Below, piece by piece: positions 17,086 to 24,497 of a DNA stretch of 64,000 bases. The position numbers and the translations under genes are program-made. Within the stretch, counting starts at the first letter, position 1; every line of letters starts with the position of its first letter. A model generated the notes under the pieces. The model was given only the letters and a program-made list of their open reading frames with translations, had not been told where the DNA came from and did not search any database. Source of the stretch: Opitutaceae bacterium (lineage in GTDB: Bacteria; Verrucomicrobiota; Verrucomicrobiia; Opitutales; Opitutaceae); the NCBI GenBank assembly GCA_019634615.1, contig JAHCAZ010000002.1, positions 175,185 through 239,184 of the forward strand, written 5' to 3'.

Positions 17086-18108
17086 TTAAAAAAGTCTTTT
17101 CCGCAGCTCGGCTGGCGGGGCGACGCCGGTGGTGCCGAGTTGGTGGACGACGACGGACGCGGCGGCCTGGGCGAGTTCCATCGCTTCACGCAGGTTGGCG
17201 CCCGCGGCGAGGGCGAGGGTGAGCATGGCGGTGACGGTGTCGCCGGCGCCGACGATGTCGATCGGGCCGCGCACCGGGAAGGCGCGCACGTGGATGGCCT
17301 TCTGGCCCGGCGCGGCGCCGATCATGCCGCGCTCGGCGAGTGTGATGAAGACAGGGTGACCGTTGCGTTCGGCGAGCGCCGCGGCGCCGCCGGGGATGTG
17401 GTCGAAGAGCTCGGCGGGGCTGTCGGAGCGGCCCGTGAGCAGCGCGAACTCGGCCGCGTTCATCTTGAACACCAGCGGCGGGTAGGGCGTGAGGCCGTGG
17501 CGGCTGTCGGCCACGATGACGAGGCGATGGTGGGCGCGCGAGATGGCGGCGAGGGCGTTGAGCACGGCGCGGCTGACGATGCCGGTGCCGGGGGCGGCGG
17601 CCTGGTCCATCACGACGAGGGCGTCGAGCTGCGGGGCGAGCTGCTGCAGGGAGGCGATGAGGGCGGCCTCGACGGTCGGCGGGGTGGGGGTCCAGTTCTT
17701 GATGTCGAGGCGCGACAGCTCCTCGGGCGGGCGGCCCGGGATATGGACGAGCGGCTTGGAGTAGGTGAACGTGAGCCGCGCGGGCGTCTGCAGGAAATGG
17801 TCGAGGTGCACCCCGGGCAGGCGCTTGAGCGCGCGGCGGAGCTCGAAGCCCTCGCCGTCGTCGCCGCAGCAGCCGATCGGCCAGAGGGCGGCGGGCGTCA
17901 GCGCGGCGAGGTTCTGCACGATGTTGCCGGCGGCGCCGGGCTGGCAGCGCACGCGGGTGACGTTGTGGACGGCCTTGCCGGTTTCGAGCGAGGTCTCGGC
18001 GCGCGCGGGATCGATGTCGAAGTACCGGTCGAGCGAGAAGTCGCCGACGACGCCGAGACGCAGCGTGCGGAAGCGGGCGATGAGCGCTTCGAAGCGATCG
18101 GGAGTCAT
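17086..18108 (-). CDS. PfkB-family carbohydrate kinase (RfaE/HldE kinase-like)
   Basis: A 340-residue ribokinase-fold kinase resembling the D-glycero-beta-D-manno-heptose-7-phosphate kinase half of HldE. It has VVGDFSLDRYFDIDP, GAAGNIVQNLAAL, VIVADSRHG, MNAAEFALLTG and the anion-hole/catalytic Asp motif DIVGAGDTVTAML near the C-terminus. There is no nucleotidyltransferase domain. The true start is 18108 (MTPDRFEALI): the longer frame runs into the divergent gene at 18190. It is co-directional with the downstream 3-hydroxybutyrate dehydrogenase (10 bp gap). The sugar substrate is uncertain. Confidence 0.82.
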   Translation of the reverse strand: MTPDRFEALIARFRTLRLGVVGDFSLDRYFDIDPARAETSLETGKAVHNVTRVRCQPGAAGNIVQNLAALTPAALWPIGCCGDDGEGFELRRALKRLPGVHLDHFLQTPARLTFTYSKPLVHIPGRPPEELSRLDIKNWTPTPPTVEAALIASLQQLAPQLDALVVMDQAAAPGTGIVSRAVLNALAAISRAHHRLVIVADSRHGLTPYPPLVFKMNAAEFALLTGRSDSPAELFDHIPGGAAALAERNGHPVFITLAERGMIGAAPGQKAIHVRAFPVRGPIDIVGAGDTVTAMLTLALAAGANLREAMELAQAAASVVVHQLGTTGVAPPAELRKRLF

Positions 18109-18189
18109 CGCCCGCCAGCCAATGACATTGGCGCGCGCGCGGCAATCGCGCTTTGCATTTTTGTGCCGGCGGGCCACGCTCGCCGGCCG

Positions 18190-19389
18190 ATGGTGCCGTC
18201 GAGCGATGCCCCTCCCGATTTCCGGCCCGAGACCCTGCGCGGGCGGCCGGGATTCTTCCGTGTCGGACGCACCTCGGCCGGCCCATGGTGGCTCGTCGAT
18301 CCGGAGGGCCGACCGTTCTTCGCCCGCGGCGTGCACGGCGTGGTGACGGACGCCGACACGGCGCACGACCCGGCTGCGCGGCTGCGCAGCTGGGGTGGCA
18401 ACACGCTGGGCTGCGGCAGCGACCGGTTGTATCTTGAGGAAGGGCTGGCGTTCACGCCGGCGGTGAACTTCGCCACGGGCGAGGACCTCATCCGCCTGGC
18501 GGGGGTGCGGCTGCCCGACGTGTTCGCCCCGGAGTGGCCGGACCGCGCCCAGGCCCGGGCGGCCGAGGTGTGCGCCCCGCTCGCGGGCGAGCCCGGTCTG
18601 CTGGGCTGGTTCACCGATGACCGGCCGGGCTGGCCGCAGCAGCCGTCGCTGGCGCAGCCGGGCCTGCTGCAGGTCTGCCTGAGCCTCGAGCCGGCGTTTG
18701 CCGCCTACCATGCGGCGTGGGAATTCGTCCTCGCGCTGCACGGCGGCCGGCTCGCGGCGCTGGCGCGGGCTTGGGGCGTGGACCTGCCGAACAAGGAGGC
18801 GCTGCGCGAGCGCACGCGGTCGGAGCAGGGGATCGCGACGCGCGGCTACCTGCGCGACGAGGCGCGGTGGGCCGGGGAATTCGCGCGGCGGTATTTCACG
18901 GTGGCGGCGGCGGCGATCCGGGCGCATGCGCCGAATCACCTGCTGCTCGGCTGCCGCTGGGGCGGGCCGGTGGCGCCGGGTTTGCGCGCGGCGGCCGCGC
19001 CGCCGGTGGCGGATGTCGTGGTGCTCGATGCCGGCGACTTGGCCGACAGCCGCGGCGAACCGGTGCTGCTGGCGGATTTCAGCTGGGTGCGCATGGAGGC
19101 GGACAGCGCGGCGTCGGGCCGGCGCCCGCCGGGCAGCCTCACGACGGTCGAGCGCATGCTGCGCCGCGGCCGGCTGGCGCTGGGGCGGGCGGTGGCCCAT
19201 CCGGCGGTCGTCGGCTATTGTTGGAGCGAGTGGTGCGACCGCGCGGGTGAGCAGCCGCCGTTCGCCAGCGGCCTCGTGCACCGCAACGGCGCGGAGGCGC
19301 GGGAGCACACGGAATTGTTGACAGAGCTCAACCTTCGGGTGGAGGAACTGCGCCATCTCGCCACGTGGTCGGCCGAGCCCAGCCCATGA
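18190..19389 (+). CDS. Agarase/glycoside-hydrolase-like protein
   Basis: A 399-residue protein of TIM-barrel glycoside-hydrolase character. The N-terminal segment GPWWLVDPEGRPFFARGVHG is the opening seen in beta-agarase-like proteins. LGWFTDDRPGW and YCWSEWCDRAG resemble later barrel strands. No signal peptide is evident. The ATG at 18190 is chosen because anything upstream would overlap the minus-strand kinase. The last base of its stop overlaps the next gene. Substrate and catalytic residues cannot be fixed; some members of this group may be inactive or act on host or plant glycans. Confidence 0.55.
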   Translation: MVPSSDAPPDFRPETLRGRPGFFRVGRTSAGPWWLVDPEGRPFFARGVHGVVTDADTAHDPAARLRSWGGNTLGCGSDRLYLEEGLAFTPAVNFATGEDLIRLAGVRLPDVFAPEWPDRAQARAAEVCAPLAGEPGLLGWFTDDRPGWPQQPSLAQPGLLQVCLSLEPAFAAYHAAWEFVLALHGGRLAALARAWGVDLPNKEALRERTRSEQGIATRGYLRDEARWAGEFARRYFTVAAAAIRAHAPNHLLLGCRWGGPVAPGLRAAAAPPVADVVVLDAGDLADSRGEPVLLADFSWVRMEADSAASGRRPPGSLTTVERMLRRGRLALGRAVAHPAVVGYCWSEWCDRAGEQPPFASGLVHRNGAEAREHTELLTELNLRVEELRHLATWSAEPSP

Positions 19390-19799
19390 AAGCCTTCGCC
19401 CTCCTCCTGCTAGCCGGTGCGGTGCTGTTCAGCGCCGGCGGTTGCCGTTCGAAGCCGGCGCCGGGGTACCAGGGGCCGGTCATCTTCGGCACGGTGAACT
19501 ATCGCGCGCGCATCGCGCTGCCGCCCGACGCCGTGCTGACGCTGCGGCTGCTGGACGTCACGCGCCGGGACATGCCGGCGGTGGAGCTGGTGGAGAAAAG
19601 CCTCTCGGGCCCGGGCCAGCCCCCGATCCCGTTTGAGCTGCCGTATCCCCCGGAGGCGATCCGCGCCGACCGGCGCACCGTGCTCGAGGCGCGCATCGAG
19701 GTGGCCGGCCGCCCGCGGTTTTATTCGGCGGCGGCGCACCCGGTGACCGGGGAGACGGTGATGCAGGCGCAGGAGGTGTGGGTGGAGCCCGCGCCGTGA
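19386..19799 (+). CDS. YbaY/YscW-type lipoprotein
   Basis: A 137-residue predicted lipoprotein with signal peptide and lipobox (LFSAGGC, Cys ~20). The rest is a small beta-rich domain: ITFGTVNY-like IFGTVNYRARIALPPDAVLTLRLLDVTR, then LPYPPEAIRADRRTVLEARIEV. This is the pattern of the YbaY/YscW family, in which YscW acts as a pilotin-like outer-membrane lipoprotein while YbaY has no firm role. The start overlaps the previous gene by ATGA. Which role applies cannot be judged. Confidence 0.75.
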   Translation: MKAFALLLLAGAVLFSAGGCRSKPAPGYQGPVIFGTVNYRARIALPPDAVLTLRLLDVTRRDMPAVELVEKSLSGPGQPPIPFELPYPPEAIRADRRTVLEARIEVAGRPRFYSAAAHPVTGETVMQAQEVWVEPAP

Positions 19800-19901
19800 A
19801 CGGCGCGGGAACGCTGAGCGTTTGGGGATTTCTGCCGCGTCCGCATTCTCCCCAAGTTGGGAATTGAAAACCCGCGCTGCGCCCGCGTGATTTACGCCCC
19901 G

Positions 19902-20873
19902 ATGAGCCTCACGATCTGGTGCAACGCCCTGTTCAACCCCGCGGCCACCGAGATGCTCGTGGCGGGGACCCGCGGGCACAAGCTGGTGGTGTCGACGCGG
20001 GCGTCGACCAACGTCCTGCAGGCGGGGGCGCCGGATCCGGCGCTGGCGGAGGCGGACGTGGCGTTCGGCCAGCCCGTGGCGGCGGAGTGCCTGCGGAACA
20101 CGCGGATCAGGTGGGTCGAGGTGAACTCGGCCGGTTACACGCGCTTCGACACCCCGGAGTTCCTGGAGACCTTCCGCGCGCGCGGCGCGGTGTTCACCAA
20201 CGCGTCGCAGGTCTTCGCCGACTCGTGCGCCCAGCATGTGCTCGCGATGATGCTCGCGCTGGGGCGCAACCTCATCGCCTCGCACCGCGACCAGTTGACG
20301 GACCACGGCTGGCATTATGCCGAGCGCCGGTACGCTTGCCGCCTGCTCACGGGTCAGACCGTGTTGCTCCTCGGCTACGGCGCCATCGGCCGCCGGCTGG
20401 CGGAGTTGCTGGCGCCGTTTGGCGTGACGATCTACGCGGTGCGTCGGCAGACGCGCAGCGAGAAGGGCGTGCGCATCATCCCCGAGGAGAAGCTCAGCAG
20501 TGTGCTCGGCGAGGCGGATCACGTGGTCAACATTCTCCCCGACAACGCGGCGACCCGCGGGTACGTCAACGCCCGGCGCCTCGCTTGCATCAAGCCCGGC
20601 GCGCGGTTCTACAACATTGGCCGCGGCACGACCGTGGATGATCAAGCGTTGCTCGCGGCGCTCAACTCCGGGCGCCTCGGTGCGGCCTACCTCGACGTCT
20701 TCGAGCCCGAGCCGCTGGACCCGGCGCATCCGTTCTGGACCGCGCCCAACTGCTACGTCACCTGCCACACCGCCGGCGGCCGCAGCGACCAGGACGAGGC
20801 GCTGGTAAAGCACTTCCTCCACAACCTCACCGCCTTCACCAGCGGCGGAACGATGATCGACCGCGTGGTGTAG
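19902..20873 (+). CDS. D-isomer-specific 2-hydroxyacid dehydrogenase
   Basis: A 323-residue NAD-dependent dehydrogenase of the D-2-hydroxyacid family. The Rossmann motif is LLGYGAIGRRLAELL. The catalytic Arg is in NIGRGTTVDD, Glu in FEPEPLDP and His in CHTAGGRSDQ. The ATG at 19902 (MSLTIWCNAL) is preferred over 19857, which adds 15 non-conserved residues. The substrate could be a glyoxylate, hydroxypyruvate or phosphoglycerate-like acid. No serine-pathway neighbours are present. A family B repeat starts 12 bp after the stop. Confidence 0.88.
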   Translation: MSLTIWCNALFNPAATEMLVAGTRGHKLVVSTRASTNVLQAGAPDPALAEADVAFGQPVAAECLRNTRIRWVEVNSAGYTRFDTPEFLETFRARGAVFTNASQVFADSCAQHVLAMMLALGRNLIASHRDQLTDHGWHYAERRYACRLLTGQTVLLLGYGAIGRRLAELLAPFGVTIYAVRRQTRSEKGVRIIPEEKLSSVLGEADHVVNILPDNAATRGYVNARRLACIKPGARFYNIGRGTTVDDQALLAALNSGRLGAAYLDVFEPEPLDPAHPFWTAPNCYVTCHTAGGRSDQDEALVKHFLHNLTAFTSGGTMIDRVV

Positions 20874-20884
20874 CGCGGAGTTTT

Positions 20885-21073
20885 TTAACCACGGATTCCA
20901 CGGATTCCACGGATTGATGTTTGGCGGATGGAGCGTGGTTGGATGGCCACAGAAGGCACAAGAGGCGCAGAATACAGATGTCTGATCCTGTGCCTTTTGC
21001 GCCTTCTGTGGCCACCCTGTCAGGCCTCATCCGCATATTACCTATCCGTGCAGTCCGTGTAATCCGTGGTTAA
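20885..21073. repeat. Repeat family B, copy 4
   Basis: Begins ttaaccacggattccacgga and ends cagtccgtgtaatccgtggt. Inner arms are atggccacagaaggcacaag and ccttttgcgccttctgtggcc. It folds as a ~190-bp hairpin and contains no gene. It separates the 2-hydroxyacid dehydrogenase from the RiPP-like cluster. Confidence 0.87.
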
Positions 21074-21095
21074 ATAGGATCGGCCGGGATTTTCT

Positions 21096-21120
21096 GGAAC
21101 CTGGCGGAATATTCGGACAC
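21096..21120 (+). promoter_or_regulatory. Possible ECF sigma promoter of the RiPP-like cluster
   Basis: The only candidate promoter-like element before 21207 is ggaac (21096) followed by a gapped cggaatattcggac tract. ECF promoters commonly carry GGAAC as the -35. The -10 is not clear, so this is tentative. An ECF sigma gene lies 5 kb away, but nothing ties it to this site. Confidence 0.2.
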
Positions 21121-21206
21121 CAAGGGCATCCTACCCCGATCGCGCCGAAGGCGGCCTGTTGGCCGTTTTTTGGCCGGTCACGAACCCTGAAACCCAGATC
21201 CACACC

Positions 21207-21512
21207 ATGACGAAGTCCACCCGTCTGATCATCACGGCCGCCGCCATCGCCGGCCTTTATGCCGGAGCCCTCACGACCAGCGCGTATGCCCAGGAAGCCG
21301 GCGCGCCGGCGCAGTCCGAGAGCAAGGAAAAGGCCTCCTGCAAGGGCAAGGAAGGTTGTAAAGCCAAGGAGTCCTGCAAAGGCAAAGAGGGCTGCAAGGC
21401 CAAGGAGAGCTGCAAAGGCAAGGAAGGCTGCAAGGCGAAGGAATCCTGCAAGGGCAAGGAGGGCTGCAAAGCCAAGGAGTCCTGCAAGGCCAAGGAAGAA
21501 GCGAAGAAGTGA
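21207..21512 (+). CDS. Secreted Cys-Lys repeat peptide, candidate bufferin-like RiPP precursor
   Basis: A 101-residue protein with a clear Sec signal peptide (TRLIITAAAIAGLYAGALTT, predicted cleavage after AYA28). The mature part has four 12-residue units of C-K-G-K-E-G-C-K-A-K-E-S and a final half-unit. The nine cysteines are at 45, 51, 57, 63, 69, 75, 81, 87 and 93, exactly six apart. At the DNA level it is a 36-bp tandem repeat. The neighbours are DUF692 (MNIO) and DUF2063 genes, the partners of copper-binding bufferins whose Cys residues become thiooxazoles. The repeat does not match the classic DUF2282 bufferin, so this would be a divergent precursor. Metal binding is inferred. Confidence 0.72.
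   Translation: MTKSTRLIITAAAIAGLYAGALTTSAYAQEAGAPAQSESKEKASCKGKEGCKAKESCKGKEGCKAKESCKGKEGCKAKESCKGKEGCKAKESCKAKEEAKK
21339..21482 (+). repeat. Four 36-bp tandem repeats encoding CKGKEG-CKAKES units
   Basis: Codons 45-92 of the secreted peptide consist of four near-identical 36-bp units, each encoding two cysteines. Differences between units are mainly synonymous, such as tgc against tgt and aag against aaa. This suggests expansion by duplication followed by selection on the peptide. A partial fifth unit follows. Copy number may vary among strains. Confidence 0.85.
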
Positions 21513-21575
21513 TCGGTTGATCTTCGGCAGGCAGGGCGTGCATCCGCGCCCTGCCTGTCGCTTTTCCACCCCGCC

Positions 21576-22436
21576 ATGCCGGCGAACCGTTTCAACGGCC
21601 ACACCGATTACGGCATCGGGATCGGGCTGCGCGTGCCGCATTACGGGCACATCCTCGAGCGGAAGCCCGTGGTGGACTGGTTCGAGATCATCTCGGAGAC
21701 GTTCATGGTCGACGGCGGCCGGCCGCTGGCCGTGCTCGATGCGATCCTCGAGCAGTACCGCGTGGTGCAGCACGGCGTGTCGCTGTATTTCGGGTCGGCT
21801 GACAAACCCGACCGCACGCACCTGCGGAAGCTCAAGGCGCTGGTGAAGCGCACCCGCACGCCGTGGCTGTCGGACCACCTGTGCTGGGGCAGCGTCGACG
21901 GCACGTATTCGCACGACCTGCTGCCGATGCCCTACACGCATGCGGCGGCGCGCCGCACGGCGGAGAAGATCCGGCAGGTGCGCGACTTCCTCGAGGTGCC
22001 GATCTGCGTCGAGAACGTAAGCAGCTACGCGGCGTTCCACCAATCGGAGATGACCGAGTGGGAATTTCTCACGGAGGTCGTCGAGCGCGCCGACTGCGGA
22101 ATCCTGCTCGACGTGAACAATATCTACGTCTCATCGCGCAACCACGACTTCGACCCCTACGCCTACCTCGATGGCGTCCCGCACCAGCGGGTGGGGCAGA
22201 TCCACATCGCGGGGCACACGAAGTTCGAGAAGTACCTCCTCGACACGCACGATCACCCGGTGCTCGACCCGGTGTGGAAACTCTACGCCCACGCCATCCG
22301 CCGCTGCGGCGTGACCGCCACGCTGCTCGAGTGGGACGACCGCATCCCGTCGTTCGGCGAGGTGCACGCCGAGGCGCTCAAGGCCAACGCCTATATTGCC
22401 GATGTCCGCCAAGCCCATGCCGTCACGCGCGCCTGA
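21576..22436 (+). CDS. DUF692 family multinuclear non-heme iron oxidative enzyme (MNIO, BufB-like)
   Basis: A 286-residue TIM-barrel protein of the DUF692/MNIO family, which includes MbnB and the bufferin-modifying enzyme. Candidate metal ligands are His66 (QHGVSL), Asp100-His101 (SDHLCWG), Glu146 (CVENVSSY), Asp179 (LLDVNN), His210 and His214 (IHIAGHT), Asp223 to His227 (DTHDHPV) and Glu252 (LLEWDD). Such enzymes modify cysteines of ribosomal peptides. It lies 63 bp after the Cys-repeat peptide and overlaps the DUF2063 gene, so the precursor peptide is the likely substrate. Assignment by family and context; chemistry inferred. Confidence 0.88.
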   Translation: MPANRFNGHTDYGIGIGLRVPHYGHILERKPVVDWFEIISETFMVDGGRPLAVLDAILEQYRVVQHGVSLYFGSADKPDRTHLRKLKALVKRTRTPWLSDHLCWGSVDGTYSHDLLPMPYTHAAARRTAEKIRQVRDFLEVPICVENVSSYAAFHQSEMTEWEFLTEVVERADCGILLDVNNIYVSSRNHDFDPYAYLDGVPHQRVGQIHIAGHTKFEKYLLDTHDHPVLDPVWKLYAHAIRRCGVTATLLEWDDRIPSFGEVHAEALKANAYIADVRQAHAVTRA

Positions 22437-23307
22437 ACGCATTCGGTCCGCGGCCGACCTCCGCGCTTTCCAGCGCCTGATGCTGCAGGCGGTGATCCGT
22501 CCGCTGGGCCCGGGGTACCGCTCCCGCCGCCGCTGGCCCGACGGGCGCCCGGCGACAGTGGTCATCGACACGTTTGCCGCGCCCAACCCCCGGCTCAGCG
22601 GGTTCGAGCGCATCGAGATCTACAACCGCATGTATTGGTTCCGCACGCTCGACTCGTTGCACGAGGACCTGCCCGGGCTGCGGGCGGTGCTGGGCGAGCG
22701 GAGATTCATGCGCCTCATCGAGGCTTACTTGGTGCGGCACCCGTCGCGGTCGTTCACGCTGCGCGATCTGCCGGCGCGGCTGGAGGCGTTCATCCGCCGC
22801 ACGTCGCGGCTCACGGCGCCGCACACCGCGCTTGCGGCCGACATGGCGGCCTTCGAATGGGCGCAGGTCGAGTGTTTCGACGCGGCCGCGCTGCCGCCGC
22901 TCACGCCGGCCGACGTCACGGGCGTCCCGGGCTCGCGGCTGCGGCTGAGCCTGCAGCCGCATGTGCGCCTGCTCGCGTTGCGGTACCCGGTGGATGAGTT
23001 TGCGCTGGCGGTGAAGGACGCGGCCCTGCGCGGCGACGCGAGCAACGCGGTCGTCGCGTCGCGTCGCCGCCTCAGCCGGCGCGTCCGCCGGCCGCGCGCG
23101 GCGCCGACCTGGCTGGCCGTGCACCGGCACGAGGGGAAAATCTACTACAAGCGCCTCGACGCCCCGGCGCACCGCATCCTCACGGCCCTGCGCTCGGGCC
23201 GAACGTTAACCCAGGCGGTCGCCACCGCCGGCCGCGGCGTGCAGCCGGACCAAGTCCGCGCGTGGTTCACAACCTGGATGCACCTCGGCTGGTTCTGTCG
23301 ACGGTAG
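22402..23307 (+). CDS. DUF2063 family protein (BufC-like RiPP partner)
   Basis: A ~301-residue protein with the DUF2063 N-terminal region: ERIEIYNRMYWFRTLDSL, then LPGLRAVLGERRFMRLIEAYL and HPSRSFTLRDL. DUF2063 proteins pair with DUF692 enzymes and are thought to recognise the precursor; older annotations call them putative DNA-binding. The C-terminal third is rich in Arg and has a winged-helix-like look (APAHRILTALRSG through TTWMHLGWFC). The start is ambiguous (22396 TTG, 22402 ATG, 22417 ATG); all overlap the DUF692 gene. No DoxX gene (BufD) follows. A family A repeat begins 28 bp after the stop. Confidence 0.85.
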   Translation: MSAKPMPSRAPERIRSAADLRAFQRLMLQAVIRPLGPGYRSRRRWPDGRPATVVIDTFAAPNPRLSGFERIEIYNRMYWFRTLDSLHEDLPGLRAVLGERRFMRLIEAYLVRHPSRSFTLRDLPARLEAFIRRTSRLTAPHTALAADMAAFEWAQVECFDAAALPPLTPADVTGVPGSRLRLSLQPHVRLLALRYPVDEFALAVKDAALRGDASNAVVASRRRLSRRVRRPRAAPTWLAVHRHEGKIYYKRLDAPAHRILTALRSGRTLTQAVATAGRGVQPDQVRAWFTTWMHLGWFCRR

Positions 23308-23334
23308 CAGACGATTCATCCGCGGTTTTGCCTG

Positions 23335-23414
23335 TGGGTAGCGGCCGGCCTCCGGACGGCCGAATTGGCGTGCGCATGCCCAACGCGGCCCGTCCGGAGG
23401 CCGGGCCCTACCCA
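23335..23414. repeat. Palindromic repeat family A, copy 3
   Basis: Left arm tgggtagcggccggcctcc and right arm ggccgggccctaccca, with a loop nearly identical to copy 1 (ggcgtgcgcatgcccaacgc). It lies between the convergent DUF2063 (+) and membrane-protein (-) genes. A short family B half-tract (atccaatccgtggttaaac) follows at ~23430-23448. Confidence 0.85.
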
Positions 23415-23458
23415 AAGCCAGCAGGCTAGATCCAATCCGTGGTTAAACTGCCTCGGCC

Positions 23459-24340
23459 TTACTTCGCGGGCGGGTTGCAGAGGTCCTCGTAGGCGTAGGT
23501 GATGGCGCCGATTGCGATCGGGATCGTGATGAAGATGCCGATGATGAGGCCGATGACGCCGAGGACCGCGATGATCGTGCCGAGGAGGACGAGGCCGAAC
23601 ATGCGCCACCACTGGGCGGTGACGACCCGGCGGCTGACCTCCATCGCGCACCAGAACTCAAGCTTGTGGTCGACGATCAGCAGGTAGACGAACACGTACG
23701 AGACGGCGAGGTAGATGCCGGGGAGAATGAGGAGCAGCAGGCCGAGCGTCGTGAGCAGCGTCACGACCAGCGAGGCGAGCATCAGGGGCAGGAAGGCCAG
23801 GCTGAAACCGGCGAACGCGTCGCCCAGCTCCGCCGGCTGGCCGCGGACCTTCTTGAGGTAGTAGAAATAGAGACCGCCATAGAACACGCCGGTGAGCAGG
23901 AGGCTGACCAGTAGGCCGAGGAACGGGATCGATTGCGCGATCATCATCACGGCGACCAGCACGAAGGTCGTGCCGACGAGCGGCCAGAAATTCGCCTTCA
24001 GGAGGTTCCAGCCGCGCTCGAGGCAGCTGCCGATGTCGAGCGGGCCCGCGCGGGCGATGAGGTCGGCGGCGTAGGCCTTGGGGTCGACGTGCACCGTGCC
24101 GGCGGCACCGCTCGCCGCGGGGGCGGGGGCGGGCGTGGCGGCCGGGGGCGGCGGGGCGCTGGCGGCACCGGCCGGGGCGGCGGCGAACTCCGGGAAATCG
24201 CCGAGGCGTTGCCATGACGCTTCGCCAACCCGCTTGGCCTGGGTGTCCAGGTTGGCCCTGCCACCCGTGATCCACGCCTGCACCTGTTCGACTGTCACAG
24301 GCCCGTATTCTTTGCCGTCGCCGCCGATGATGGTGAACAT
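23459..24340 (-). CDS. GYF_2 (DUF4339)-domain membrane protein
   Basis: A ~293-residue protein. Residues 1-48 form a GYF_2/DUF4339 domain (MFTIIGGDGKEYGPVTVEQV, then WQRLGDFPEF). A Pro/Ala linker spans ~50-80. The C-terminal ~200 residues are hydrophobic with about five membrane segments, including SIPFLGLLVSLLLTGVFYGG and the repeated GLLLLILPGIYLAVSYVFVY stretch. The start at 24340 is favoured over 24379. Such proteins are common in these bacteria; the function is unknown. GYF-type domains usually bind proline-rich partners. Confidence 0.72.
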   Translation of the reverse strand: MFTIIGGDGKEYGPVTVEQVQAWITGGRANLDTQAKRVGEASWQRLGDFPEFAAAPAGAASAPPPPAATPAPAPAASGAAGTVHVDPKAYAADLIARAGPLDIGSCLERGWNLLKANFWPLVGTTFVLVAVMMIAQSIPFLGLLVSLLLTGVFYGGLYFYYLKKVRGQPAELGDAFAGFSLAFLPLMLASLVVTLLTTLGLLLLILPGIYLAVSYVFVYLLIVDHKLEFWCAMEVSRRVVTAQWWRMFGLVLLGTIIAVLGVIGLIIGIFITIPIAIGAITYAYEDLCNPPAK

Positions 24341-24410
24341 AGTGCCGGTATTCCTTGGCCTAATCGGGCCGATGGTCAATCCTCATGGGGGATTGAAGGG
24401 AGCCAGAGTA

Positions 24411-24479
24411 ATGTGGAAATCAGGAATACAGGAACCAGACCCGACCGGCATTCAGTTCCAGCTTTCCTGATTTCCACAT
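24411..24479. repeat. 16-bp perfect inverted repeat between divergent transcripts
   Basis: Left arm atgtggaaatcaggaa (24411-24426) and right arm ttcctgatttccacat (24464-24479) are perfect complements around a 37-bp loop. It lies between the start of the membrane-protein gene and the stop of rsgA, both on the minus strand, so it could end the rsgA transcript. It belongs to no other family here and is otherwise like REP-type intergenic repeats. Confidence 0.75.
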
Positions 24480-24497
24480 TCTCCCCGCCTGGTTTCC

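Larger units (their letters stand above)
20874..21206. other. 333-bp gene-free interval upstream of the RiPP-like cluster
   Basis: A family B repeat takes up 20885-21073. The remaining 130 bp include ggaac at 21096-21100, which could be the -35 element of an ECF-type promoter (ggaacctggcggaatattcg). A possible short hairpin (ggccgttttttggcc) lies near 21161-21175. There is no strong Shine-Dalgarno site before the ATG at 21207. No gene is visible. Confidence 0.6.

Noticed and set aside
16350..17222. Plus-strand frame opposite the 3-hydroxybutyrate dehydrogenase
   Set aside because: Antisense shadow of a well-supported SDR gene.
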